This document shows, piece by piece, positions 55,243 to 63,999 of a stretch of 64,000 bases of DNA. The position numbers and the translations under genes are program-made. A model generated the notes under the pieces. The model saw only the letters and a list, made by a program, of their open reading frames with translations. It was not told the origin of the DNA and made no database searches. The DNA comes from Hungatella sp. UBA5385 (GTDB taxonomy: Bacteria; Bacillota; Clostridia; Lachnospirales; Lachnospiraceae), in assembly GCA_002409995.1 (NCBI GenBank), contig DHOR01000044.1:1-64000 (forward strand), given 5' to 3'. Every line of letters begins with the position of its first letter. Position 1 is the stretch's first letter.

Positions 55243-55734
55243 ATGAATATTATTGCAACAGTGGACAAAAACTGGGCAATTGGGAATCAGGGGCAGCTTC
55301 TTGTATCCATTCCTGAAGACCAGAGACTGATGCGGGAGGAAACTCTGGGCAAGGTTCTTGTAATGAGCAGAAAAACACTGGAAAGTCTTCCTGGAAAACA
55401 GCCTTTATATGGAAGGACAAATATAGTTCTGACAAAGGATCGTGATTATCGAGTAAAGGGTGCTGTGATCTGTCATAGCAAAGATCAGGTTCTGGCGGAG
55501 CTTGCAAAGTATCATGATCAGGATGTTTTTATCATAGGCGGACACAGCATTTATGAACAGTTTCTTCCATTATGCGATACTGCTCATATTACTTATATTG
55601 ATTATGAATACAATGCAGATACCCATATGATCAATTTAGACCAGGATACCCAGTGGGAGCTGACAAAGGAAAGTGATGAACAGACATACTTTAATCTTTG
55701 TTATACTTTCCGGCTATATGAAAGAAAAAATTGA
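55243..55734 (+). CDS. dihydrofolate reductase 2, tandem paralogue
   Basis: The 163-residue protein is also a DHFR (IIATVDKNWAIGNQGQLLVSIPEDQRLMREET, VLVMSRKTLESLPGKQPLYGRTNIVLT, VFIIGGHSIYEQFLP) but differs where the first copy and most DHFRs agree: MSRKT for MGRKT, LM for the Phe after the catalytic Asp region, GGHS for GGGx. These are close to positions that shape the inhibitor and cofactor pocket. AACTGGAGG gives its ribosome-binding site within the end of copy 1. Tandem paralogues of DHFR are unusual; one may be inhibitor-tolerant or act on another pterin (inference). Confidence 0.85.
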   Translation: MNIIATVDKNWAIGNQGQLLVSIPEDQRLMREETLGKVLVMSRKTLESLPGKQPLYGRTNIVLTKDRDYRVKGAVICHSKDQVLAELAKYHDQDVFIIGGHSIYEQFLPLCDTAHITYIDYEYNADTHMINLDQDTQWELTKESDEQTYFNLCYTFRLYERKN

Positions 55735-55864
55735 TTTAAAATTAATGATTGTCAGTCTAGGGGAAAGATGTTAAGATAAAGCGAGTAACACTTCTTTTGA
55801 TTGCTGGGGAAGGCTATCATGAAAGTGTACATAAATATTCACTTAAATATTTAGGAGGATGAAC

Positions 55865-56755
55865 ATGTATAAGATTTTAAAAGCGGAGAAGTTAGCTGAA
55901 AAGATCTATCTGATGGACGTAGAAGCACCACGAGTTGCAAAAGCCTGCCAGCCGGGAGAATTTGTAATTGTTATGATGGATGAGAAAGGCGAGAGAATTC
56001 CGCTGACTATTTGTGATTTTAACCGTGAACAGGGCTCTGTTACCATTGTATTCCAGAGTGTTGGAGCTGGTACAGAGAAGATGGCTAATTTAAAAGCAGG
56101 AGATTATTTTGCTGATGTGGTGGGACCTTTAGGTAACCCATCTGAATTTGTAAAAGAGGATTTAGAAGAGGTTAAAAAGAAAAAGTACTTATTCGTAGCC
56201 GGCGGTGTAGGAACTGCCCCTGTATATCCACAGGTTCGCTGGATGCGGGAGCATGGCATTGATGTAGATGTTATCATTGGAGCCAAGACAAAGAACCTTC
56301 TGATTCTGGAGGACAAGCTGAAGGAGCAGGCAGGTAATCTGTATGTGACTACAGATGATGGTTCTTATGAGAGAAAAGGTATGGTTACAGAAGTAATTAA
56401 GGATTTGGTTGTGAATCAGGGGAAGAAGTATGATGTTTGTGTTGCTATCGGCCCTATGATAATGATGAAGTTTGTTTGCCTTTTAACAAAGGATTTAAAC
56501 CTCCCAACTGTTGTCAGCTTAAACCCAATTATGGTAGACGGTACAGGCATGTGTGGTGCCTGTCGTGTTACTGTAGGCGGTGAAGTGAAGTTTGCTTGTG
56601 TAGATGGTCCTGAATTTGATGGTCATCTTGTAAACTTTGATGAAGCAATGAAGAGACAGCAGATGTATAAAAGCGAAGAAGGCCGTGCACAGTTAAAGCT
56701 CCAAGAAGGAGATACTCATCATGGCGGCTGTGGTATGTGCGGAGGTGACAACTAA
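55865..56755 (+). CDS. nfnA: NfnA: transhydrogenase FAD/2Fe-2S subunit
   Basis: The 296-residue protein has the FNR-like FAD and NAD domains (PGEFVIVMMDEKGERIPLTI; VGAGTEKMANLKAGDYFADVVGPLG; KYLFVAGGVGTAPVYPQVRWM) and a C-terminal 2Fe-2S site with Cys in GTGMCGACRVTVGGEVKFACVDGPEF. It is the small subunit of NADH-dependent reduced-ferredoxin:NADP oxidoreductase, which couples ferredoxin and NADH to make NADPH. It resembles dihydroorotate dehydrogenase electron-transfer subunits, but the NfnB gene next door decides it. AGGAGG is 6 nt before the second ATG, which I take as start. Confidence 0.92.
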   Translation: MYKILKAEKLAEKIYLMDVEAPRVAKACQPGEFVIVMMDEKGERIPLTICDFNREQGSVTIVFQSVGAGTEKMANLKAGDYFADVVGPLGNPSEFVKEDLEEVKKKKYLFVAGGVGTAPVYPQVRWMREHGIDVDVIIGAKTKNLLILEDKLKEQAGNLYVTTDDGSYERKGMVTEVIKDLVVNQGKKYDVCVAIGPMIMMKFVCLLTKDLNLPTVVSLNPIMVDGTGMCGACRVTVGGEVKFACVDGPEFDGHLVNFDEAMKRQQMYKSEEGRAQLKLQEGDTHHGGCGMCGGDN

Positions 56756-58140
56756 TGGACGTTTTAAAGAAAGTTCCTGTAAGAGAGCAGGACCCCAAAG
56801 TAAGAGCAACTAATTTTGAAGAGGTTTGTCTAGGCTATAATGAAGAAGAGGCTATGGCAGAGGCAACACGCTGCATCAAATGTAAGAATCCTAAGTGTGT
56901 GGCAGGCTGTCCTGTAGCTATTGATATCCCTGGATTCATTAAGGAAGTTGAGAAAGGCAATCATGCAGAAGCAGCAAGGGTAATTGCAAAATCCTCTGCT
57001 CTTCCTGCAGTATGCGGACGTGTATGTCCTCAGGAAAGCCAGTGTGAAGGTAAGTGTATTCGTGGAATTAAGGGCGAGCCTGTTTCTATTGGTAAGCTAG
57101 AGCGTTTCGTAGCTGACTGGGCCAGAGAGAATGGGATTGTTCCTGAGAAGCCGGAGAAAACTAACGGCAAGAAGGTAGCTGTTATTGGTTCCGGTCCTTC
57201 CGGTTTAACCTGTGCAGGTGACTTAGCTAAATTAGGTTATGAAGTGACAATATTTGAAGCTTTACACGAGCCAGGCGGAGTTTTAACTTATGGTATTCCA
57301 GAGTTCCGTCTGCCAAAAGAGAGAGTCGTACAGCCAGAGATCGACAATGTGAGAAAGCTGGGTGTTACCATAGAGACCAACGTAGTTATCGGTAAGTCAG
57401 TGACTATTGATGAACTTCTTGATGAAGAAGGTTTCCAGGCAGTTTTCATCGGCTCAGGTGCAGGTCTTCCTATGTTCATGGGAATTCCAGGGGAAAATGC
57501 CAACGGCGTATTCTCTGCCAATGAGTATTTAACAAGAAGTAACTTAATGAAGGCATTCCGTGATGATTACGATACTCCTATTGTAGCAGGCAAGAAGGTA
57601 GCGGTTGTAGGCGGCGGAAACGTAGCAATGGATGCTGCCAGAACAGCTCTTCGTCTGGGTGCAGAGGTGCATGTTGTATATAGAAGAAGTGAAGCAGAGC
57701 TTCCAGCCAGAGTGGAGGAAGTTCATCATGCTAAGGAAGAGGGAATTATCTTTGATCTTCTGACCAATCCATTAGAGATTTTTGTCAATGATAACGGCTG
57801 GGTAACCGGCATGAAATGTATCAGAATGGAGCTTGGTGAACCTGATGCTTCAGGTAGAAGAAGACCAATTGAGATTGAAGGTTCTGAATTCGTCATTGAT
57901 GTGGATACAGTGATCATGTCTCTGGGAACATCACCTAACCCACTGATTTCCGCTACTACCAAGGGACTTGATATCAATAAACGCAAATGTATTATTGCAG
58001 AAGAATCAACCGGTAAGACAAGCAAAGATGGCGTATATGCAGGCGGCGATGCTGTAACAGGAGCAGCCACTGTAATTCTGGCTATGGAAGCAGGCCGTGC
58101 AGGAGCCAGAGGTATTGATGAGTACCTTTCAGGCCAATAA
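56755..58140 (+). CDS. nfnB: NfnB: transhydrogenase flavoprotein subunit
   Basis: The 461-residue protein resembles glutamate-synthase small subunits: N-terminal [4Fe-4S] sites CIKCKNPKCVAGCPV and CGRVCPQESQCEGKC, FAD site VAVIGSGPSGLTCAGDLAKLGYEVTIFE, TYGIPEFRLPK, and the NADP(H) site VAVVGGGNVAMDAARTALRLGAEVHVVYRR. With NfnA it makes the bifurcating transhydrogenase in the cytosol. Its ATG overlaps the NfnA stop (TAATG). No glutamate-synthase large subunit is nearby, which supports the Nfn reading. Confidence 0.94.
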   Translation: MDVLKKVPVREQDPKVRATNFEEVCLGYNEEEAMAEATRCIKCKNPKCVAGCPVAIDIPGFIKEVEKGNHAEAARVIAKSSALPAVCGRVCPQESQCEGKCIRGIKGEPVSIGKLERFVADWARENGIVPEKPEKTNGKKVAVIGSGPSGLTCAGDLAKLGYEVTIFEALHEPGGVLTYGIPEFRLPKERVVQPEIDNVRKLGVTIETNVVIGKSVTIDELLDEEGFQAVFIGSGAGLPMFMGIPGENANGVFSANEYLTRSNLMKAFRDDYDTPIVAGKKVAVVGGGNVAMDAARTALRLGAEVHVVYRRSEAELPARVEEVHHAKEEGIIFDLLTNPLEIFVNDNGWVTGMKCIRMELGEPDASGRRRPIEIEGSEFVIDVDTVIMSLGTSPNPLISATTKGLDINKRKCIIAEESTGKTSKDGVYAGGDAVTGAATVILAMEAGRAGARGIDEYLSGQ

Positions 58141-58174
58141 TATACTTTAATAATAATAGAATTTAAGATAAAAG

Positions 58175-58204
58175 AGGGCAGCCGGAATCACAGGCCGCCC
58201 TTTT
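58175..58204 (+). terminator. terminator after nfnAB
   Basis: AGGGCaGCC pairs with GGCcGCCCT around a 9-nt loop, followed by TTTT. Confidence 0.75.
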
Positions 58205-58226
58205 GAAACGGGGGAAACGGTGAATA

Positions 58227-59591
58227 ATGAGTAAAAAAATCGATTTGCTGAATGGTCATATATTTTCATCTCTCACAGGACTTGCACTTCCTATTATGAC
58301 TACTGCCATGGTACAGACTGCCTATAGCCTGACAGATATGGCATGGGTGGGAATGATAGGTTCTCCTGCGGTAGCAGCAGTAGGTGCAGCAGGAATGTAT
58401 ACCTGGCTGTCCCAGGGAGTCGTTGCCATGGCAAAAATGGGAGGGCAGGTGAAGGTCGCTCATGCGCTTGGAAGCGGAAAACCTGAGGAAGCTGCCAGAT
58501 ATGCAGGGGGAGCACTTCAGATGGGGATTATCTTTGCAGTGATCTATGGTTTGATTACTGTATTAGGTGCAGGTCCTTTGATAAACTTTTTTGGATTAAG
58601 CGATCCTTCCATTATTGCAGATGCACAGTTATATCTTAAGATCACTTGTGGTTTGATAATTTTTTCATATTTAAATACGATTATAACAGGAATTCTTACT
58701 GCTATGGGTGACAGTAAAACACCGTTGCTTGCCAATGTAATAGGGCTTGTTTTGAATATGATCCTAGACCCTTTATTCATCTTGGGATTTGGTCCTGTTC
58801 CAAGAATGGGAGTAGCAGGTGCTGCAATTGCTACTGTTTTTGCTCAGATGGTGGTTACAGTTGTTTTTCTCATATTTATACGGAAGGACAGTATGATTTT
58901 TAATAAAATCCGGCTGATTGGGAAAACTCCTTCTTCTTATATTAAAATAATGGTGAAAATTGGTTTACCCGCTTCCATACAGAATTTAATCTATACCAGC
59001 ATTTCCATGATATTAACACGATTTGTTGCTGAATTTGGAGATATGGCTGTGGCAGTTTTACGTGTGGGGAGCCAGATTGAATCAATATCCTATACAACTG
59101 CAGATGGTTTTGCAGCTGCCATTAATTCCTTTATAGGGCAAAACTATGGCGCAAACCAGTATAGCCGGGTGAAAAAGGGATATATGACATCAATTGGCGT
59201 AATGGCTGTATGGGGACTTTTCTGTACCGCCTTGTTGGTTGGTTTGCCGGAGCTGATCTTCGGACTGTTTATCCATGAGACTGATGTAATTTTAATGGGA
59301 GTTTCTTATCTGGTGGTGCTTGGATTCTCCCAGATGTTTATGTGTGTGGAGCTGACTACAGTAGGTGCTTTATCAGGACTTGGGAAAACCCTGCTCTGTT
59401 CAGTGATCAGCATTATCTTTACCTCAGCAAGAATTCCTCTCGCTATGGTTTTAAGTAAAACCCAGCTGGGTCTAGATGGAATATGGTGGGCGTTTACTAT
59501 TTCCAGCATTATTAAGGGGATTTTGTTTTTCATCAGCTTTTCTCTGGTATCCCGGAAGCTGCCAAAAGACGGTTCTGCAGCACCGTGGTAA
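58227..59591 (+). CDS. MATE-family exporter (copy 3)
   Basis: The 454-residue protein has about twelve membrane segments and MATE motifs: FSSLTGLALPIMTTAMVQTAYSLTDMAWVGMIG, LTAMGDSKTPLLANVIGLVLNMILDPLFI, and AINSFIGQNYGANQYSRVKKGYM. It is the third MATE gene of the window and differs from the other two by only moderate similarity, so they are not recent duplicates. CGGGGGAAACGG precedes the ATG. It follows nfnAB after a terminator and is monocistronic. Substrate unknown. Confidence 0.93.
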   Translation: MSKKIDLLNGHIFSSLTGLALPIMTTAMVQTAYSLTDMAWVGMIGSPAVAAVGAAGMYTWLSQGVVAMAKMGGQVKVAHALGSGKPEEAARYAGGALQMGIIFAVIYGLITVLGAGPLINFFGLSDPSIIADAQLYLKITCGLIIFSYLNTIITGILTAMGDSKTPLLANVIGLVLNMILDPLFILGFGPVPRMGVAGAAIATVFAQMVVTVVFLIFIRKDSMIFNKIRLIGKTPSSYIKIMVKIGLPASIQNLIYTSISMILTRFVAEFGDMAVAVLRVGSQIESISYTTADGFAAAINSFIGQNYGANQYSRVKKGYMTSIGVMAVWGLFCTALLVGLPELIFGLFIHETDVILMGVSYLVVLGFSQMFMCVELTTVGALSGLGKTLLCSVISIIFTSARIPLAMVLSKTQLGLDGIWWAFTISSIIKGILFFISFSLVSRKLPKDGSAAPW

Positions 59592-59748
59592 AGCATTTGC
59601 GAAAAAATGCACTGGTTTTATAGTCCTTCTCAGTAATACATTAAAAATATATTAATAATATTAAAAAAGGGTTGAAATTTATGTATGTTATAGGTTAACA
59701 TAAGAGAAGTATGAAATGAATATGAAAATACACCAGAGGGATTAAACG

Positions 59749-60999
59749 ATGAAGATAAAATTATTGAGATATAAGAAAAAGATAAATCTGGTTTTAAAAA
59801 AATGTACATTAGGACTTCTCATTGGAGCTTTATTCTGCAGCCAGCCTATACCAACATGGGCTAGTTCCAAGGCGCAGAAGGAGAAGCAGGAAGCTCAGAA
59901 GAAGCTTGAAGAGGCCAACCAAAAGGCAAAGGCAGCAGAGAGTAAGAAGAATGCTGCACAGTCTCAGGTATCCCAGTTGACATCTGATTTAACTGCTTTA
60001 CTTGCTGATATCCACGTTTTGGAAGTGGATATGGAAAACAAGAACGCTGATATTATTCAAGCCACTAAGGATTATGCAGCTGCTAAAAAGGAAGAAGAGA
60101 AGCAATATTCATCTATGAAGAAGAGAATTCAGTATATGTATGAGAAGGGGGATACAGAGTATCTTGATATTTTCCTTCAGGTACAGAGTATGTCTGATCT
60201 TCTTAACAAGGCAGAGTATGTGGAAAGTATCTATACCTACGACAGGAATATGCTGGATAATTACCAGGAGACCAAGGAGCAGGTGGCTGAATATAAGTCT
60301 CAGTTAGAAGAAGATAAGGCTGAGATGGAGGTTATGGAGCTAGAATATAAAGGGCAGCAGGATCAGCTGGAGACTCTTATTTCTACTAAGGAAAAAGAGG
60401 TAAGCAACTTTGACAGCCAGCTGGCGCAGGCAAAGCAGGATGCAGCTGCTTATGCCAATACGGTGGCTAAGAAGAACGAAGAGATTCGAAAGGCCAAGGA
60501 AGAGGAAGCTAAGAAAAAAGCTGCTGAGGAAGCCGCAAGAAAGAAGGCGGAAGAAGAAGCCAGAAAGAAAGCAGCCACTTCTACAAAGACAGCCAAGAAT
60601 ACCTCAACGAAGGACAAGTATACAGGTCCTGCAGCGCAGAAGAGCAGCGGCGGTACTGCTGCAGGCCGTGCAGTTGCAGATTATGGTCTGAAGTTTATTG
60701 GTAATCCCTATGTATATGGGGGAACCAGTTTGACCAATGGCGCGGATTGTTCCGGTTTTGTTCAGGCAGTATACAGGAACTTTGGCTACTCTCTCCCAAG
60801 AAGCTCTACCCAGCAGCGGTCAGCAGGAAGGGAAGTTTCCTATTCTGAAGCACAGCCGGGAGATATTATCTGTTATGCAGGTCATGTTGCCATCTATATA
60901 GGTGATGGCAAGATTGTACATGCCAGCACACCGTCAACCGGAATTAAGGTAGGAACAGCTACATATCGAAGCATTTTATCTGTTAGAAGAGTCGTATAA
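59749..60999 (+). CDS. secreted NlpC/P60 peptidoglycan hydrolase with coiled-coil
   Basis: The 416-residue protein has a long signal peptide (about residues 1-38, ending TWASS), a coiled-coil to about residue 240 with EAQKKLEEANQKAKAAESKKNAAQSQ, a Lys/Ala/Glu-rich linker, and a C-terminal NlpC/P60 domain with Cys in NGADCSGFVQAV (near residue 333), His in CYAGHVAIYIG and His in KIVHASTP. It cuts peptide bonds in the cell wall. The coiled coil is like those of PcsB or CwlO-type hydrolases, which need the FtsEX complex to act; that dependence is inferred. AGAGGGATT precedes the ATG. Confidence 0.93.
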   Translation: MKIKLLRYKKKINLVLKKCTLGLLIGALFCSQPIPTWASSKAQKEKQEAQKKLEEANQKAKAAESKKNAAQSQVSQLTSDLTALLADIHVLEVDMENKNADIIQATKDYAAAKKEEEKQYSSMKKRIQYMYEKGDTEYLDIFLQVQSMSDLLNKAEYVESIYTYDRNMLDNYQETKEQVAEYKSQLEEDKAEMEVMELEYKGQQDQLETLISTKEKEVSNFDSQLAQAKQDAAAYANTVAKKNEEIRKAKEEEAKKKAAEEAARKKAEEEARKKAATSTKTAKNTSTKDKYTGPAAQKSSGGTAAGRAVADYGLKFIGNPYVYGGTSLTNGADCSGFVQAVYRNFGYSLPRSSTQQRSAGREVSYSEAQPGDIICYAGHVAIYIGDGKIVHASTPSTGIKVGTATYRSILSVRRVV

Positions 61000-61029
61000 T
61001 TGATGTTTATAGAAAGATAAGAATTAGTT

Positions 61030-61066
61030 AAGCCCGGACCGGTGAAAAGAAAAGGTCCGGGCTTTT
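61030..61066 (+). terminator. terminator after the NlpC/P60 gene
   Basis: AAGCCCGGACC pairs perfectly with GGTCCGGGCTT (11 bp) around a 13-nt loop, followed by T-rich sequence. Confidence 0.85.
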
Positions 61067-61220
61067 AGCTGTGCAATCCATCTATTTGTAAGGGTTTTAT
61101 AAGGAATCCAAAAAATACTTGCGGAATTCGACATTCTGTGAGAGAATATAGCTGAGTATGATGTGATTTATTTAACAAAATGCTTTTCACAATTATTACT
61201 TATTCGAAAGGAGTTTTAAC

Positions 61221-61913
61221 ATGATTTATTCACAGGAAGTAGAAGAGATGTGCATAGTAGCACAAGGCGTTCATCACGGTGCTGCTCCAATCCCAGAAGA
61301 AGCAAAATGGGTAAAATCTAAAGAAGTTAAAGATATCTCCGGTTTAACACATGGTGTTGGCTGGTGTGCTCCACAGCAGGGTGCATGTAAGCTGACTCTG
61401 AATGTGAAAGAAGGAATTATTCAGGAAGCATTAATAGAGACTATCGGTTGTTCCGGTATGACTCACTCAGCTGCTATGGCTGCAGAGATTATGCCTGGCT
61501 TAACCGTTTTAGAGGCATTAAACACAGACCTTGTTTGTGATGCTATCAATACAGCAATGAGAGAGTTATTCTTGCAGATTGCATACGGCAGAACACAGAG
61601 TGCATTCTCAGAAGGCGGACTTCCTGTTGGAGCCGGTCTTGAGGACTTAGGAAAAGGTCTTCGTTCTCAGGTAGGTACTATGTATGGAACTCTTAAGAAA
61701 GGTCCTCGTTACTTAGAGATGGCAGAAGGCTATGTTACCGGTATTGCTCTTGATGCGGAAGATCAGATTATCGGTTATCAGTTCGTAAGCCTTGGCAAGA
61801 TGACAGACTTTATTCAGAAGGGCGACGATCCAAACACTGCATGGGAAAAAGCCAAAGGACAGTATGGACGCGTTGACGATGCAGTTAAGATCATCGATCC
61901 AAGACACGAATAA
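61221..61913 (+). CDS. NifU-like scaffold-type protein, partner of GGGtGRT
   Basis: The 230-residue protein has a NifU/IscU-like core: GLTHGVGWCAPQQGACKLTLNVKEGIIQEALIETIGCSGMTHSAAMAAEIMPGLTVLEALNTDLVCDAI, where Cys in GWCAPQQGAC and GCSGMTHS recall scaffold cysteines, but spacing differs from true NifU. It is the regular neighbour of the GGGtGRT protein. Role unknown; iron-sulfur or metal handling is suggested by the fold. AAAGGAG precedes the ATG. The GGGtGRT gene follows after 59 nt. Confidence 0.82.
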   Translation: MIYSQEVEEMCIVAQGVHHGAAPIPEEAKWVKSKEVKDISGLTHGVGWCAPQQGACKLTLNVKEGIIQEALIETIGCSGMTHSAAMAAEIMPGLTVLEALNTDLVCDAINTAMRELFLQIAYGRTQSAFSEGGLPVGAGLEDLGKGLRSQVGTMYGTLKKGPRYLEMAEGYVTGIALDAEDQIIGYQFVSLGKMTDFIQKGDDPNTAWEKAKGQYGRVDDAVKIIDPRHE

Positions 61914-61972
61914 TTTCCGAAAGGAAATATATGTAAGCGTTTTACATAGCCAATAATAAGGAGGACAAGATA

Positions 61973-62983
61973 ATGGCTTTATTTGAATCATATGAGAGAA
62001 GAATTGACAAAATCAATTCTGTATTAAACAGCTATGGCATTGCTTCCATTGAAGAAGCTGAGAAGATTACAAAAGATGCAGGTCTTGATGTATACGAGCA
62101 GGTTAAGAGTATTCAGCCTATTTGTTTCGAGAATGCATGTTGGGCATATATTGTAGGTGCAGCAATTGCAATTAAGAAAGACTGCAGAAAAGCAGCAGAC
62201 GCTGCAGCTGTGATCGGCGAGGGCCTTCAGGCTTTCTGTATTCCAGGATCAGTTGCTGACCAGCGTAAGGTTGGACTTGGACATGGTAACTTAGGCAAGA
62301 TGCTGTTAGAAGAAGGAACAGACTGTTTCTGTTTCCTGGCTGGACATGAGTCCTTCGCAGCAGCAGAAGGTGCTATTGGTATTGCAGAGAAGGCTAACAA
62401 AGTTCGTCAGAAACCATTAAGAGTTATCTTAAACGGTTTAGGCAAGGACGCTGCTCAGGTTATCTCCAGAATCAATGGTTTTACATATGTAGAGACAGAG
62501 ATGGATTATTACTCAGGCGAAGTAAAAGAGCTTTGGAGAAAGTCCTATTCAGAAGGTTTAAGAGCAAAGGTTAACTGCTACGGTTCCAATGATGTAACAG
62601 AAGGCGTTGCTATTATGTGGAAGGAAGGTGTAGATGTTTCCATTACCGGTAACTCTACTAACCCAACCAGATTCCAGCATCCAGTTGCAGGTACATACAA
62701 GAAGGAATGTCTTGAAAAAGGCAAAAAGTACTTCTCAGTTGCTTCCGGTGGTGGTACAGGCCGTACACTTCATCCAGACAACATGGGAGCAGGTCCAGCT
62801 TCCTACGGTATGACAGATACTATGGGACGTATGCACTCTGATGCTCAGTTTGCAGGTTCCTCTTCCGTTCCGGCTCACGTTGAGATGATGGGGCTGATTG
62901 GCATGGGTAACAACCCTATGGTTGGAGCTACTGTAGCTGTTGCTGTTGGTATTGAGATAGCTGCTAATGAAGGTAAGTTCTAA
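61973..62983 (+). CDS. GGGtGRT protein
   Basis: The 336-residue protein carries the namesake motif GGGTGRT in FSVASGGGTGRTLHPDNMGAGPASYGMTDTMGRMHSD (near residue 258). Conserved family of anaerobes and always with the NifU-like protein to my knowledge; the reaction is not established. Cys in SIQPICFENACWAYIVGA and CFCFLAGHESFAAAEGA could bind a metal or cluster. AAGGAGG precedes the ATG. A terminator follows. The gene order and codon use suggest high expression. Confidence 0.9.
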   Translation: MALFESYERRIDKINSVLNSYGIASIEEAEKITKDAGLDVYEQVKSIQPICFENACWAYIVGAAIAIKKDCRKAADAAAVIGEGLQAFCIPGSVADQRKVGLGHGNLGKMLLEEGTDCFCFLAGHESFAAAEGAIGIAEKANKVRQKPLRVILNGLGKDAAQVISRINGFTYVETEMDYYSGEVKELWRKSYSEGLRAKVNCYGSNDVTEGVAIMWKEGVDVSITGNSTNPTRFQHPVAGTYKKECLEKGKKYFSVASGGGTGRTLHPDNMGAGPASYGMTDTMGRMHSDAQFAGSSSVPAHVEMMGLIGMGNNPMVGATVAVAVGIEIAANEGKF

Positions 62984-63014
62984 GAAAAGCCACATAAAAT
63001 AAGGGATTTTTAAG

Positions 63015-63049
63015 ACTGCACTGACTGTTGATGGTTGGTGCAGTTTTTT
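63015..63049 (+). terminator. terminator after the NifU-like/GGGtGRT operon
   Basis: ACTGCAC pairs with GTGCAGT around a 16-nt loop, followed by five to six T. Confidence 0.75.
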
Positions 63050-63085
63050 AAAATTCAAATTATTCTGGTTGAAAGATTCATAATA

Positions 63086-63094
63086 TGTTATAAT
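63086..63094 (+). promoter_or_regulatory. extended -10 promoter of the VbhA/Fic module
   Basis: TGTTATAAT is a perfect TGn-TATAAT extended -10, which works with little or no -35. A second TATAAT follows at 63097-63102. The antitoxin start codon is about 35 nt downstream. Confidence 0.6.
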
Positions 63095-63131
63095 AGTATA
63101 ATAAAAGTTATGCACGAAATGGAGTGTTATT

Positions 63132-63308
63132 ATGACCAAGAATGAAAGAATTATAGAAAATGTCAATGCAACAATGAGTATGGAAGGCATGCCGTTGACA
63201 CAAGAGGACAGGGATTTAGCTACCAGTTGCCTTGAAGGTAAAATTGATTTTGGAGAAGCAATTGCCAGTCTTGTTAAAAGGTACACACAGAAGTCAGTGG
63301 TACGATAG
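63132..63308 (+). CDS. VbhA-like antitoxin of the Fic toxin
   Basis: The 58-residue protein (MTKNERIIENVNATMSMEGMPLTQEDRDLATSCLEGKIDFGEAIASLVKRYTQ) has the antitoxin pattern T-x-x-x-E-G (TMSMEG, residues 14-19), the (S/T)xxxE(G/N) helix by which VbhA-type antitoxins block the Fic ATP site. Length and helical character fit VbhA. GGAG lies before the ATG. The Fic gene starts 3 nt after its stop. Confidence 0.85.
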   Translation: MTKNERIIENVNATMSMEGMPLTQEDRDLATSCLEGKIDFGEAIASLVKRYTQKSVVR

Positions 63309-63311
63309 TGT

Positions 63312-63920
63312 ATGGAAAGAAAGTACAGGTATGAATACGAATATGATGTACGTTACTGTTATCCCAATACGAATGTTTTAAAAAATAAACTAAATATAAC
63401 AGATATGGATACTCTGGAAGAAGCGGAACGACGTATAACTTCACTACGTACAACAGAAGCCATGAAAAAAGGGATTCGGGGAAAATTTGATTTTAATCAT
63501 CTAAAGCGAATCCATAAGTTCTTATTTGGAGATATTTATGATTGGGCAGGTAAGGTACGATTGGTTAATATTTCGAAAGGAAATCAATTTTGCCGGGTAG
63601 AATATATTGAGCAGCAAATGAACGAGATATTTGATAAACTTCAAGAAGAAAATTACTTACAAGATATCAACAGCCAACGAGAGTTGGCAAAAAAGCTTGC
63701 TTATTATATGGGGGAAATAAATGCGATTCATCCATTTCGTGAGGGAAATGGGCGATGTCAGAGAATGTTTATACAATTATTAAGTAGTTCTGTAGGATAT
63801 CAGCTTGACTTTATGAAGATTTCAGAAGAAGAAATGTTGGAAGCCAGTGCGAGGTCTTTTGACTTGGATTATGGTATGCTTGAAGAACTGATTGACAAGG
63901 CATTGTCTAGCTCTAAGTAA
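63312..63920 (+). CDS. fic: Fic-domain toxin (AMP transferase)
   Basis: The 202-residue protein has the complete Fic motif H-P-F-R-E-G-N-G-R-C-Q-R near residues 140-151, preceded by helical FDFNHLKRIHKFLFGDIYDWAGKVRLVNISKG, as in class I Fic toxins. Its own N-terminus lacks the inhibitory E-G helix, which is given instead by the VbhA-like partner. Class I Fic toxins AMPylate targets such as DNA gyrase and topoisomerase IV. All catalytic residues are intact. It is the last gene of the window. Confidence 0.94.
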   Translation: MERKYRYEYEYDVRYCYPNTNVLKNKLNITDMDTLEEAERRITSLRTTEAMKKGIRGKFDFNHLKRIHKFLFGDIYDWAGKVRLVNISKGNQFCRVEYIEQQMNEIFDKLQEENYLQDINSQRELAKKLAYYMGEINAIHPFREGNGRCQRMFIQLLSSSVGYQLDFMKISEEEMLEASARSFDLDYGMLEELIDKALSSSK

Positions 63921-63972
63921 GGCATAGTATCCTGCTTACAGCCCACAAACGTCTATCAAAAAAATAGAGAAT

Positions 63973-63999
63973 TCCCAAGGAGAGGTAACTCCCTGGGGA
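63973..63999 (+). terminator. hairpin at the right edge, probable fic terminator
   Basis: TCCCaAGGAG pairs imperfectly with CTCCcTGGGGA around a short loop, about 50 nt after the fic stop. Any T-run would lie past the window edge. Confidence 0.4.

Noticed and set aside
55865..58140. Pair considered as dihydroorotate dehydrogenase electron-transfer subunit plus glutamate synthase small subunit.
   Set aside because: No pyrD or gltB partner is adjacent, and the overlap of the two genes is typical of NfnA/NfnB.
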